Of a DNA stretch of 64,000 nucleotides, positions 42,498 through 52,287 are shown one piece after another (positions within the stretch are counted from its first letter, which is position 1; every line of letters begins with the position of its first letter). The notes under the pieces are model-generated. The model saw nothing but the letters and a program-made list of their open reading frames with translations, did no database searches and had not been told where the DNA came from. The stretch comes from Candidatus Handelsmanbacteria bacterium. GTDB taxonomy: Bacteria; Latescibacterota; UBA2968; UBA8231. The position numbers were made by a program, and so were the translations under genes. Location: positions 1 to 64,000 of the forward strand of contig VGJS01000015.1 in NCBI GenBank assembly GCA_016867395.1, given 5' to 3'.

Positions 42498-44606
42498 TTG
42501 ATCCAGTTGCTCCGCAACCTCGCCAAGCACACCGACGTCCTGCTGGCGGTCGGCGTCATCACCATCCTGGGGATGATGATCATCCCCCTGCCGACCTTCA
42601 TAATGGATTTTTTCCTCACGCTCAACATCAGCCTCTCGCTGCTGGTGTTGCTCCTGACCCTGTACGTCACCGCCCCACTGGAGCTGTCGGTCTTCCCCGG
42701 CCTGCTCCTGGTCCTCACCCTCTTCCGGCTCTCCCTCAACGTCGCCTCCACCCGGCTGATCCTCAGCCAGGCCGACGCCGGCAAACTGATCGACGCCTTT
42801 GGCCATGTGGTCATCGGCGGCAATTACGTGCTGGGCTTCATCATCTTCGCCATCATCATCATCATCCAGTTCGTGGTCATCACCAAGGGCGCCGGCCGCG
42901 TCGCCGAGGTGGCCGCCCGCTTCACCCTCGACGCCATGCCCGGCAAGCAGATGGCCATCGACGCCGACCTTAACGCCGGCCTGATCAACGAAGACGAGGC
43001 CCGCCGCCGCCGATCCCAGATCTCCCGCGAGGCCGACTTCTACGGGGCGATGGACGGGGCCTCCAAGTTCGTGCGTGGCGACGCCATCGCTGGCATCCTC
43101 ATAGTGCTGATCAACATCATCGGCGGCTTCGCCATCGGGGTGCTGCAGCACGACATGACCCTGACCGAGGCCCTGCAGCGCTACACCCTGCTGAGCGTGG
43201 GCGACGGCCTGGTCACCCAGATCCCCGCCCTGATCACCTCCACCGCCGCCGGCATCATCGTCACTCGCTCCACCTCCGACGACAACCTGGGCCGCGATTT
43301 TAAGCAGCAGTTGATGGGCCGCCCCCAGGCCGCCCTGATCGCCGCCTGCATGCTCATCGGCCTGGGCCTGGTCCCCGGCTTGCCCACCTGGCCGTTCCTG
43401 ATCATCGGCCTGCTGCTGGGCGGCGCCGGGTACGCCATCCGCAACAGCCAGCAGCAGAAGGCCGAAGAACAGGCCGCCCACGCCCGCCAGGGGGTCAAGG
43501 TGGAGGAAAGGCCCGAGGATTACCTGCGGGTGGACCAGTTGGCGGTGGAGATCGGCTACCAGGTGGTCCCCCTGGTGGACGCCCGCCAGGGCGGCGACCT
43601 GATCGAGCGCATCGTCCAGATCCGCAAGGCTGCGGCCATGGACATCGGCTTTATCGTGCCCCCGGTGCGGGTGCGCGACAACATCCAGCTCAAGCCCAAC
43701 GAGTACGTGATCAAGATCAAAGATGATCCGGTGGCCCGCGGCGAATTGCAGCCCAAGAACCTGCTGGCCATCAACCCCGGCTCGGCCGAGGAGGAGATCG
43801 AGGGTACCCCCACCACCGACCCGGCCTTCGGGCTGCCGGCGGTGTGGATCACCCCAGCCCAGCGCGAGCGGGCCGAGTTGTCCGGCTACAACGTCGTGGA
43901 ACCGGTGGCAGTGCTGACTACCCACTTTACCGAGGTGATCAACAGCCACGCCAGCGAGCTTTTGGGCCGCCAGGAGACCCAGAACCTGCTCGAGGAGTTG
44001 AAGAAGACCCACGCGGCGGTGGTGGACGAGATCGTGCCCACCATTGTGCCCCTCAGCAAGCTGCAGCGGGTGCTGCAGAACCTGCTGGCCGAGCGGGTAC
44101 CCATCCGCTCCCTGCGCGCCATCCTGGAAACCCTGGCCGATTTCGGCGACATCAAGGACTTCGAGGTGCTGACCGAGTACGTGCGCACCTCCCTGCGCCG
44201 GGCCATCTGCAACGCCCTGCTCAAGGAACACCCTGCGGAAGGGTTGGCGGTGCTGACCATTTCGGGCCGGGTCGAGGAACTGATCAAGGAATCCATCCAG
44301 ATGACCGTGGCCGGCATCAACGTGGCCCTGCCCCCCGACCTGGCCAGCCGCGTCTTCCACAACATGAGCGGTTTGATCGACCAGATGATCGGCAACGGCC
44401 AGCAGCCAGTGGTGCTTACCGCCCCCCATATCCGCCTGGCCTTCCGGAAATTGACCGCGGCCAATTTCCCCACCCTCTACGTGCTTTCCTACAACGAGAT
44501 CGCCCCCGAAGTGGAGGTGGTCGCCGTAGGCAGCATTCAACTGAACGATGAAGACCCACACCTGCGCGGCCAGCACCGCGCCGACAGCCTTGCCGCCAGT
44601 CCCTGA
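42498..44606 (+). CDS. flhA: Flagellar export pore protein FlhA
   Basis: 702 residues with a TTG start preceded by GGGAGG. The N-terminal half has eight hydrophobic segments with the FHIPEP-type features RLSLNVASTRLILSQADAGK, FVVITKGAGRVAEVAARFTLDAMPGKQMAIDADLNAG and READFYGAMDGASKFVRGDA. The cytoplasmic half contains IVQIRKAAAMDIGFIVPPVRVRDN and LLKEHPAEGLAVLTIS. FlhA forms the nonameric ring that receives export cargo. Runs of over 20 residues here are abbreviated by position: about 90-170 and 350-640. Confidence 0.95.
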   Translation: MIQLLRNLAKHTDVLLAVGVITILGMMIIPLPTFIMDFFLTLNISLSLLVLLLTLYVTAPLELSVFPGLLLVLTLFRLSLNVASTRLILSQADAGKLIDAFGHVVIGGNYVLGFIIFAIIIIIQFVVITKGAGRVAEVAARFTLDAMPGKQMAIDADLNAGLINEDEARRRRSQISREADFYGAMDGASKFVRGDAIAGILIVLINIIGGFAIGVLQHDMTLTEALQRYTLLSVGDGLVTQIPALITSTAAGIIVTRSTSDDNLGRDFKQQLMGRPQAALIAACMLIGLGLVPGLPTWPFLIIGLLLGGAGYAIRNSQQQKAEEQAAHARQGVKVEERPEDYLRVDQLAVEIGYQVVPLVDARQGGDLIERIVQIRKAAAMDIGFIVPPVRVRDNIQLKPNEYVIKIKDDPVARGELQPKNLLAINPGSAEEEIEGTPTTDPAFGLPAVWITPAQRERAELSGYNVVEPVAVLTTHFTEVINSHASELLGRQETQNLLEELKKTHAAVVDEIVPTIVPLSKLQRVLQNLLAERVPIRSLRAILETLADFGDIKDFEVLTEYVRTSLRRAICNALLKEHPAEGLAVLTISGRVEELIKESIQMTVAGINVALPPDLASRVFHNMSGLIDQMIGNGQQPVVLTAPHIRLAFRKLTAANFPTLYVLSYNEIAPEVEVVAVGSIQLNDEDPHLRGQHRADSLAASP

Positions 44607-44630
44607 GGACCTGGGCGGGCAATATGAGCC

Positions 44631-45776
44631 ATGAAAATCCGCAAGTACGTAGCCAGAACCGTGCCTGAGGCCCTGCAACAGGTCCGCGAGGATCTGGGTG
44701 AGCAGGCGGTGATCCTCAACACCCGGCAGTTGCGCGGCAACACCCGTTTCAACCCCCAGGGGGAGACCCGTGTGGAGATCACCGCCGCCATGGACGAGGA
44801 CCCTGCCCCGGCCACCCCGCGGACGGCCGCCCCAGACCCATCGCCCCTAACAGCCGGCCCCCCGCTCCCTGCCCCGCGCCCCTCCCCGGAGGGCGGCGAG
44901 CAGATCCTCACAAAACTGCGCCAGTTGCAGGACAGCGTCGAGCGGCTGGAGCGCCGCGCCCCCGCCACCCTGCTCTTTCCCAAAGCCCTGGGCCGGCTGG
45001 TGGACCGGCTGCGCGGCGCCGGCCTGGCCGAGGAACTGGTCCACCGCCTGGCCCAGCAGCTTTTCCAGGAACAGGCCGGCCTGGATCGGGAGGACCGCGA
45101 GGCCCTCAACCAGCGGGCCGCCGCCCTGCTGGGCGCCGCCCTCCCCCCCTGCCGCGACGTGCGCATCAGCCGCCAGCGCAAGGTGGTGGGCTTCGTCGGC
45201 GCCTCCGGGGCGGGCAAGACCACCGCCGCGGCCAAGATTGCCGCCGGTTTCGCCATGCGCCGCAAGCAGGGCATCGTGCTGATCAGTACCGACGACCGGC
45301 GGGTGGGGGCCCTGGACCAGACCCGGGTCTTCGCCCAGCTCATCGGGGTGGAGTTGGAGGTGGCCTACCGCGGGGAGGAGTTGCGCGCCGCCCTGGACCG
45401 CCACCCCGACGCCCGCCTGGTGCTGGTGGACACCGCCGGCTGCGGCCCCCACGAGCGGCGCGAGTGGGAGAAGCGCCGGCTGCTGTTGGAGGCCGCCGGC
45501 GCCGACGAGGTGCAACTGGTCATCGACGCCATGAACGGCTACGAACACATGCTCGACCTTTTGGAGGCCAGCCAGGCCCTTCCTGAGCGCCGCCTGCTCT
45601 TCACCAAACTGGACGAGGCCGTGCGCACCGGCGCCCTGCTCAGCGCCGCGGCCCAGGGCCAGATCCCCACTTCCTACTTCTCGGTGGGCCCCGCAATTCC
45701 GGGGGCCATCGAGGCCGGCGACCTAAGCAAACTGGCCGCCCGGCTCACCGGCGCTGCCGCGGAGAAAGGCAAGTGA
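44631..45776 (+). CDS. flhF: SRP-family GTPase FlhF (flagellar placement)
   Basis: 381 residues. N-terminal basic domain (MKIRKYVARTVPEALQQVRE) and Pro-rich linker, then N and G domains: P-loop GFVGASGAGKTTAAAKIAAG (about 183-203), DDRRVGALDQTRVFA, VDTAGCGPHERREWEK, and TKLDEAVRTGALLS for guanine recognition. FlhF sets the site and number of flagella, usually polar, with FlhG. It overlaps flhG by four bases. Confidence 0.93.
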   Translation: MKIRKYVARTVPEALQQVREDLGEQAVILNTRQLRGNTRFNPQGETRVEITAAMDEDPAPATPRTAAPDPSPLTAGPPLPAPRPSPEGGEQILTKLRQLQDSVERLERRAPATLLFPKALGRLVDRLRGAGLAEELVHRLAQQLFQEQAGLDREDREALNQRAAALLGAALPPCRDVRISRQRKVVGFVGASGAGKTTAAAKIAAGFAMRRKQGIVLISTDDRRVGALDQTRVFAQLIGVELEVAYRGEELRAALDRHPDARLVLVDTAGCGPHERREWEKRRLLLEAAGADEVQLVIDAMNGYEHMLDLLEASQALPERRLLFTKLDEAVRTGALLSAAAQGQIPTSYFSVGPAIPGAIEAGDLSKLAARLTGAAAEKGK

Positions 45777-46612
45777 TGCCCGCGCCGCGTTCATTGGCGA
45801 TCACCAGCGGCAAGGGAGGGGTGGGCAAGAGCTGCGCCGCCCTCAACCTGGCTCTGGCCCTGGCCCGCCGCCAGCAGCGGGTGCTGCTGGTGGACGCCGA
45901 CCTGGGCCTGGGCAACCTGGCCATCCTCCTGGGCCAAAGCCCGGTCCGCACCCTCGAAGAGGTGCTCAGCGGCCGCTGCCCCATCGAGGCGGCGGTGCTG
46001 GAGGGCCCCGAGGGCCTAGTGCTGCTGCCGGCCGCCTCCCAGTTGCTGCCATGGCGACCAGCCGCCCTCACCACCACCGGCCTAGCCCCCCTGCGCTCCT
46101 TTGAGGCCCAGTTCGACTTCGTGCTGGTGGATACCGGTGCCGGTCTGGCCCCCAAGGTGCTCGACTTTGCCGCCGCCGCCGACCAACTCCTGCTCCTCAC
46201 CACCCCGGAGGTCACGTCGATCGCCGACGCCTACGCATTGTTCAAGGTGCTGCTCCAGCGCCGGCCCGACCTGGAAGCCGGCCTGCTGGTCAACATGGCC
46301 GAGTCGGCTACCGAGGCAGCCGAGCTGCACGAGAAGTTCGGCCAGATGGTCCGCCGCTTTCTGGGGGCAGAAATTGACAACCGGGGTTATATTCCTTTAG
46401 ATCGTTATGTACGCGAAGCCGCCAAGCGCCAGATCCCCTTTGCCCTGGCCACTCCCCCCCCGCCGGCAACCAAGGCCCTGTCCCGCCTGGCAGAGGGCCT
46501 GGCTGAAGAGCGGCCGGCCCTGGCCCCCCAAGGGTTCTTTGCCCCACTCTGGCGCCAGTTTCTCTCGTTCGGCTCCCCAGCAGGCCCCACGGTAAGCGAA
46601 GAGTCCGCATGA
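45773..46612 (+). CDS. flhG: MinD-like ATPase FlhG/FleN (flagellar number control)
   Basis: 279 residues. Deviant Walker A at the N-terminus SGKGGVGKSCAALNLALAL, DADLGLGNLAILLG, the VDTGAGL switch II and TTPEVTSIADAYALFK. It restrains FlhF and, in polar flagellates, the sigma-54 activator, so it may act on the response regulator at 3490. The FlhG C-terminus lacks a recognisable MinD amphipathic helix, but the end (FFAPLWRQFLSF) is hydrophobic. Overlaps fliA by four bases. Confidence 0.92.
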   Translation: MMPAPRSLAITSGKGGVGKSCAALNLALALARRQQRVLLVDADLGLGNLAILLGQSPVRTLEEVLSGRCPIEAAVLEGPEGLVLLPAASQLLPWRPAALTTTGLAPLRSFEAQFDFVLVDTGAGLAPKVLDFAAAADQLLLLTTPEVTSIADAYALFKVLLQRRPDLEAGLLVNMAESATEAAELHEKFGQMVRRFLGAEIDNRGYIPLDRYVREAAKRQIPFALATPPPPATKALSRLAEGLAEERPALAPQGFFAPLWRQFLSFGSPAGPTVSEESA

Positions 46613-47388
46613 ACCCCAAAAAGACCACCGGCCAGAAAGCCGTCCTCGAGTACAACAAGCAGCAGGAACCGCTCAAGAAGTGCGAGCCCGGCCAGTTGGA
46701 GGAGTACCTGCCCCTGGTCAAGTTCATTGCCGGGCGCCTCGCCATCGGCCTGCCCCGCTCGGTGGAGCTGGACGACCTGATCAACGCCGGGGTGGTGGGC
46801 CTCATCGACGCCTATCGCAACTTCGACATCAACAAGGGGGTCAAGTTCGAGACCTACGCCTCCCTGCGCATCCGCGGGTCCATCCTCGACGAGCTGCGGG
46901 CAATGGACTGGGTGCCCCGCTCGGTGCGGGCCCGCTCCCGCGAGATCGAAAGGGTGCTGGGCCGCATCGAGAACGAGCTGGGCCGGCAGCCCACCGAGGA
47001 GGAGCTGGCCGGGGCCCTGGGTGTGGGCATGGACGAGTACTACGAGATGATCGAGGACGTCAGTTCCACCGCCCTGCTCTCCCTCGACGAGATGACCTAC
47101 GGCGAGGACGACGACAAGCCGGTGCCCCTGGTGGATACCCTGCGCTCCAAGGAGACCGTCAATGCCCTGGGCCAGCTCGAGCGTGAGGAAATGCGCGATC
47201 TGCTGGCCGACTCGCTGGGCCAACTCTCCGAGCAGGAGCGGCTGGTGGTCGCCCTCTACTACTACGAGGAACTGACCCTTAAGGAGATCGGTCAGGTGCT
47301 CGAACTCTCCGAGTCGCGAGTCTCCCAGTTGCACACCAAGGCGGTGATGAGCCTGCGGGTGAAGCTGCGCAAGCGTTTCATGGCCTGA
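46609..47388 (+). CDS. fliA: RNA polymerase sigma-28 factor FliA
   Basis: 259 residues. Region 2: LVKFIAGRLAIGLPRSVELD, DDLINAGVVGLIDAYRNFD, FETYASLRIRGSILDELRAM, DWVPRSVRAR. Region 3 LGRQPTEEELAGALG. Region 4 SEQERLVVALYYYEELTLKE followed by IGQVLELSESRVSQLHTKAV. This sigma transcribes late genes such as filament and chemotaxis genes. Its anti-sigma FlgM is not seen in the window. The gene is at the end of the flhA-flhF-flhG block, as usual. Confidence 0.95.
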   Translation: MNPKKTTGQKAVLEYNKQQEPLKKCEPGQLEEYLPLVKFIAGRLAIGLPRSVELDDLINAGVVGLIDAYRNFDINKGVKFETYASLRIRGSILDELRAMDWVPRSVRARSREIERVLGRIENELGRQPTEEELAGALGVGMDEYYEMIEDVSSTALLSLDEMTYGEDDDKPVPLVDTLRSKETVNALGQLEREEMRDLLADSLGQLSEQERLVVALYYYEELTLKEIGQVLELSESRVSQLHTKAVMSLRVKLRKRFMA

Positions 47389-47404
47389 GCGCCGGGAGGC
47401 GGGC

Positions 47405-47713
47405 ATGGTCAGACCAGTGGACATGCAGGACAACTATTCCAAGGCCCCCCTGGCCGGCCGCCAGAACCACATCCAGCAGACCAGCCCCGAGATCGCCCAG
47501 CAGCAGGCCGCCCAGCAACAGGCCAGGCAGCACCAGCTCGACCAGGCCCGCCCCCTGCCGGCCGAAGCCCGCGACCAGGTGGAGTTGCGCCAGGAAGAGA
47601 GACGCGAGCAGGACCGGCGGCGACAGCGCCGGCAGCCCGACCCCGCCGGAGAAGACCCCCCGCCGGTGGTCGGGGCCCAGGAGGACGCCGGCCATATCGA
47701 CCTCACCGCCTGA
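47405..47713 (+). CDS. Small polar protein of unknown function downstream of fliA
   Basis: 102 residues, very hydrophilic. A Gln/Ala/His-rich stretch (about 25-50) and an Arg/Glu-rich helix (about 58-77, LRQEERREQDRRRQRRQ) are followed by a Pro/Glu tail ending GHIDLTA. No family is recognised. Small charged proteins ending in an I-D-hydrophobic motif are often seen next to fliA in various phyla; that comparison is from memory and weak. GGGAGG lies before the ATG. Probably co-transcribed with fliA and the HDOD gene. Confidence 0.6.
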   Translation: MVRPVDMQDNYSKAPLAGRQNHIQQTSPEIAQQQAAQQQARQHQLDQARPLPAEARDQVELRQEERREQDRRRQRRQPDPAGEDPPPVVGAQEDAGHIDLTA

Positions 47714-47741
47714 AACCCAGGGCCGCAGCCATTCGCCGCAG

Positions 47742-48776
47742 GTGGCCACCTTGTTGGACGAGCAAAAACAGAGACGGCTTAAGCGGATCACGCAGAGCAT
47801 CATCGGGTTGCCCACCCTGCCCACGGTGATCACCCAGTTGATGACCCTCATCGACAGCCCCAAGACCTCGGGGCGCCATGTCGCCCAACTCATCTCCACC
47901 GACCAGGCCCTGACCGCCAAGATCCTCAAGCTGGCCAACTCCTCCTTCTACGGCTTCCCCCGCGAGATCGCCACCGTGCAGCACGCGGTGGTCATCCTCG
48001 GCTTCGAGACCGTCAAGAGCCTGGGGCTGAGCGTCTCGGTGCTGCAGCGCTTCTCCGGCCCCAGCGACAACGCCCACTTCGACCGCCAGGGCTTCTGGGA
48101 GCACTCCATCGCCTGCGGGGTAAGCGCCAAGCTGCTGGCCACCAAGCTGGGCTACCGCCTGCCAGGCGAGGCTTTTGCCGCCGGCATCCTCCACGACGTG
48201 GGCAAGCTGATCCTCAACCAGTACTTCCCCGCCGAGTTCGCCCAGGTCATCGAGCGCATGCGCACTGAAGACCTCTACATCGGCAAGGCCGAGGAGCTGG
48301 TGCTGGGGCTCACCCACAGCGAGGTGGGAAGCTGGCTGGCCGAGAAGTGGAACTTGCCCGGACAACTGGTGGACGCCATCGCCTACCACCACGCCCCCGG
48401 CCGCCTGACCCGCAACGCCGAATTGCCCGCCCTCATCCACCTGGCCGATTTCCTCTGCCGGCGCGAACGTATCGGCGACGGGGTCGGGCAGCGCCTGCCC
48501 ACCCTCGACTCGGCCGCCTTCCAGGTCTTCGGCATCCGCGAGGAACCCAAGGCCGCGCTCAAGCGCATCTTCGGCTACGGCGAGGAACTGCGCCGCGAGA
48601 TGGAAAAGGCCGACGCCTTCACCCGGCTGGCCCGCGGCGAGGAAGAGCCGCCGCCCCCCTCCGGGGAGGACAGCGATCCGGGCGAGGGCGAGACCCCCGA
48701 CGAGGACCCCGACCCCCTGCTTACCCACGCCCTGCCCGACCCACCCCAGGGCCGGACCCCAGGGCTGCGCCCCTAA
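47742..48776 (+). CDS. HDOD-domain signalling protein
   Basis: 344 residues, GTG start. HDOD domain (about 15-215): LPTLPTVITQLMTLI, ALTAKILKLANSSFYGFPRE, VVILGFETVKSLGLSVSVL, FWEHSIACGVSAKLLA, AAGILHDVGKLILNQYFP, HSEVGSWLAEKW and AIAYHHAPG. The HD residues are present (HDVGK), unlike many HDOD proteins that are inactive. The C-terminal 60 residues are acidic and Pro-rich. HDOD proteins commonly affect motility or c-di-GMP signalling. Its location after fliA suggests a role in flagellar control. An unrelated broken HDOD gene lies at 5082. Confidence 0.88.
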   Translation: MATLLDEQKQRRLKRITQSIIGLPTLPTVITQLMTLIDSPKTSGRHVAQLISTDQALTAKILKLANSSFYGFPREIATVQHAVVILGFETVKSLGLSVSVLQRFSGPSDNAHFDRQGFWEHSIACGVSAKLLATKLGYRLPGEAFAAGILHDVGKLILNQYFPAEFAQVIERMRTEDLYIGKAEELVLGLTHSEVGSWLAEKWNLPGQLVDAIAYHHAPGRLTRNAELPALIHLADFLCRRERIGDGVGQRLPTLDSAAFQVFGIREEPKAALKRIFGYGEELRREMEKADAFTRLARGEEEPPPPSGEDSDPGEGETPDEDPDPLLTHALPDPPQGRTPGLRP

Positions 48777-48785
48777 ACCCCGGCC

Positions 48786-50254
<1,469 letters not shown>

Positions 50255-50255
<1 letters not shown>

Positions 50256-50632
50256 TGGAAACCAACTGGCAGGTATTCTTCATCGACGGCCTCTTCCTGC
50301 TCTTGGCCGCCGGCATCGGCCTGTGGTTCAAGGCCTGGCTGAAGGAACAACACGACGTCATCGACCAGCGCCTGCGGGTACTAGAGATTCACCAGAAGAC
50401 CCTCGAACTCCTTAGCGCCCGCCTGCAGTCGGCCTGTATGATGCTGGAGCAACTCGTCGAAGGCCAGCAGCCCCCTAAATCCGGCCGGCCCTCCCGCGGG
50501 GAGCGGGACAGCTACGCCCAGGCCCGCACCCTGCTGGACCAGGGCCTCTCCCCCAGCGAGGTGGCCCGCAAACTCGGGCTTGGGCTAGCTGAAGTGGAAA
50601 CCCTCGGAAGGATGATGAGAAGAGGGGAGTGA
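50255..50632 (+). CDS. DUF2802-like membrane-anchored protein with HTH-like C-terminus
   Basis: 125 residues. One N-terminal transmembrane helix (about 8-28), a coiled-coil (LRVLEIHQKTLELLSARLQ), a basic linker, then a helix-turn-helix-like end: YAQARTLLDQGLSPSEVARK, LGLGLAEVETLGRMM. This fits DUF2802, which is found next to flagellar and chemotaxis genes in many bacteria; its function is unknown. It starts on the last base of the kinase gene (TGATGG) and is the last gene of the flagellar cluster. Confidence 0.65.
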
Positions 50633-50669
50633 CAGCAAGGCAGGGTCAGAGGCCGGGGGTGCACTGGTG

Positions 50670-50770
50670 AGGGCTCCCGGGGAGCGGCTGGGCAGGGAAG
50701 GACGCGGGAAGGGGTGAGGGAAGAGCAGCGTGAAGCGAGCAGGGCGGCAAGTCCGCGCCTGGGGAGCCCT
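50670..50770. repeat. Inverted repeat between convergent genes
   Basis: AGGGCTCCC (50670-50678) and GGGAGCCCT (50762-50770) are exact inverted copies 83 bases apart, in the 188-base space between the DUF2802-like gene and convergent hisC. The region is G-rich and purine-biased on the plus strand. It has no T-tract, and its function, if any, is unknown. Confidence 0.35.
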
Positions 50771-50820
50771 CGGAAGGGCATCCTCGGCCGACCAACTGGT
50801 ACGGTATTAATCCGCAAGTA

Positions 50821-51876
50821 CTACTTCTTCAGCAATTCCTCCAACACCTCCAGAAGCGCATTGATCTCCCCATCCGTGCCGATGGAGATGCGCAGGCAGT
50901 CCTCCAGCCGGCGCTGGGCAAAGTAGCGCACCAGGATCCGCCGCTCCTTGAGCCCCTCGTACAGCCCAGCCGCCGAGGGCCCCGGCGTGCGGGCCAGCAC
51001 GAAGTTGGCCTGCGAATCCCACACATAGAAACCCAGTTCCCGCAGCCGGCCCTTCAGCCGCTGCCGCGTGGCCTGTATCCGCGCCGCGTTGGCCCGCATG
51101 TGCTCCAGATCGTCCAGCGCCGCCTCGGCGGCCACCAGGCTTAGCTGGTTGACGTTGTAGTGGTCCTTCACCTTCCACATCCCCGCCACCAGCTCCGCCG
51201 GGGCAAAGCCAAAGCCTAAACGCATGCCGGCCAGCGAGAAGGATTTGGACATCGTGCGGGTGAAGATCACATTGGGATAACGGCCGAGCAGCTCCAGGCA
51301 GCCCCCCGCCGCAAAATCCACGTACGCCTCGTCAATGAGCACCAGCCCCTCGGCCCGGGCCGCCACCTTTTCCACCTCTTCTACGGAGAGCAAGGTGCCC
51401 GAGGGCGAGTTGGGGTTGGACAAGAGGGTCAACCGGGCGCCGGGCACCAGGATGCTTTCGGGCAGGGAGAAGTCTTCGCCAAAGTCCACCTGGACCGACC
51501 GGGCCCCCTGCAACTGGATCAGCTTCTCGTAATAGGCGTAGGTCGGGTACGGGTACACCACCGAATCCCCCGGGCCGGCAAAACAGCGCAGGGCGATGTT
51601 GAGCAGCTCGTCCGAGCCATTGCCCACCATCGCCTGCTCCAGTTCCACCCCGAAGAGCCGGCTCAGCCGTTGCCGCACCCCAGTGGCCCCAGGGTCCGGA
51701 TACTTCCGCAACCCCTCATTGCAAGCCCCCAGCAAGCGCTCCACCACCAGGGGCGAGGGCGGATAGGGATTCTCGTTGGTGTTGAGCTTGATGAAGCCCG
51801 CCTCCCGAGGCTGTTCCCCTGGGACGTAGCCCTCCATCCAGGCGATGTGCGGCAGAAAGTACCTTTCCGTCTCCAT
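50821..51876 (-). CDS. hisC: Histidinol-phosphate aminotransferase HisC
   Basis: 351 residues. Fold-type I aminotransferase: KLNTNENPYPPSPLVVERL, GNGSDELLNIALRCFAGPGD, PTYAYYEKL, SNPNSPSG, LIDEAYVDFA, and the PLP-lysine segment TRTMSKSFSLAGMRLGFG. It converts imidazole-acetol phosphate to histidinol phosphate; members of this group may also act on other aromatic substrates. ATG 51876 is chosen over a TTG 21 bases upstream because AAGGAGAGG lies just before it and the TTG would coincide with the predicted transcription start. It stands alone, not in a his operon. Confidence 0.92.
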   Translation of the reverse strand: METERYFLPHIAWMEGYVPGEQPREAGFIKLNTNENPYPPSPLVVERLLGACNEGLRKYPDPGATGVRQRLSRLFGVELEQAMVGNGSDELLNIALRCFAGPGDSVVYPYPTYAYYEKLIQLQGARSVQVDFGEDFSLPESILVPGARLTLLSNPNSPSGTLLSVEEVEKVAARAEGLVLIDEAYVDFAAGGCLELLGRYPNVIFTRTMSKSFSLAGMRLGFGFAPAELVAGMWKVKDHYNVNQLSLVAAEAALDDLEHMRANAARIQATRQRLKGRLRELGFYVWDSQANFVLARTPGPSAAGLYEGLKERRILVRYFAQRRLEDCLRISIGTDGEINALLEVLEELLKK

Positions 51877-51905
51877 GAACCTCTCCTTGGCTGGCAAAGC
51901 GCGAC

Positions 51906-51934
51906 AATCTAGGCCCCCCCCTTCACCCTGTCAA
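51906..51934 (-). promoter_or_regulatory. Sigma-70 promoter of hisC
   Basis: On the minus strand TTGACA (51934-51929), 17-base spacer, TAGATT (51911-51906). Start near 51899, about 23 bases before the chosen ATG, leaving room for the ribosome binding site. Confidence 0.6.
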
Positions 51935-51959
51935 ACCGCGGGCCGGCGGGGGTAATTTC

Positions 51960-51968
51960 TGTTATACT
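51960..51968 (+). promoter_or_regulatory. Extended -10 promoter before the small gene at 51975
   Basis: TGT-TATACT is an extended -10 (TGn plus -10 hexamer). No -35 match is seen. The -10 ends six bases before the ATG at 51975, so the transcript would be leaderless or nearly so. Confidence 0.45.
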
Positions 51969-51974
51969 TAGCCC

Positions 51975-52241
51975 ATGATCCTTCCCTTGACGCCCAGAGA
52001 GATCCAACTGGTCATACACTGGCGGACCCGTGCCTTCTGGCCCGACGAGCAGCGCGTGCTCAACAAGCTGGAAGTCGCCCTCCGGCAGGAGGCCCAGCCC
52101 GAGTTGAGCCGGCTCCAGGTGCAGATCCTGCGGGGCTGGGCCGAGGAGACCCTGGGGGGGTCTTACGGTGGGGGCGAGGTGGGAAATCCCGAGGAAGTAA
52201 GCGTGCTGCGCAAGCTACAGGAGGCGCTGGGGGAGATATAG
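51975..52241 (+). CDS. Small soluble protein of unknown function
   Basis: 88 residues, helical and charged: LTPREIQLVIHWRTRAFWPD, VLNKLEVALRQEAQPELSRL, QILRGWAEETLGG. No signal peptide, membrane segment or known motif. The N-terminal LTPREIQLVIHW looks like the first helices of a small DNA- or protein-binding domain, but no helix-turn-helix is clear. It stands alone between divergent hisC and convergent rel. Confidence 0.55.
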   Translation: MILPLTPREIQLVIHWRTRAFWPDEQRVLNKLEVALRQEAQPELSRLQVQILRGWAEETLGGSYGGGEVGNPEEVSVLRKLQEALGEI

Positions 52242-52287
52242 AGCCTAGCCGAAAGCCTCAGCAGGTCCCCCCCCCCGGATGAGCTCT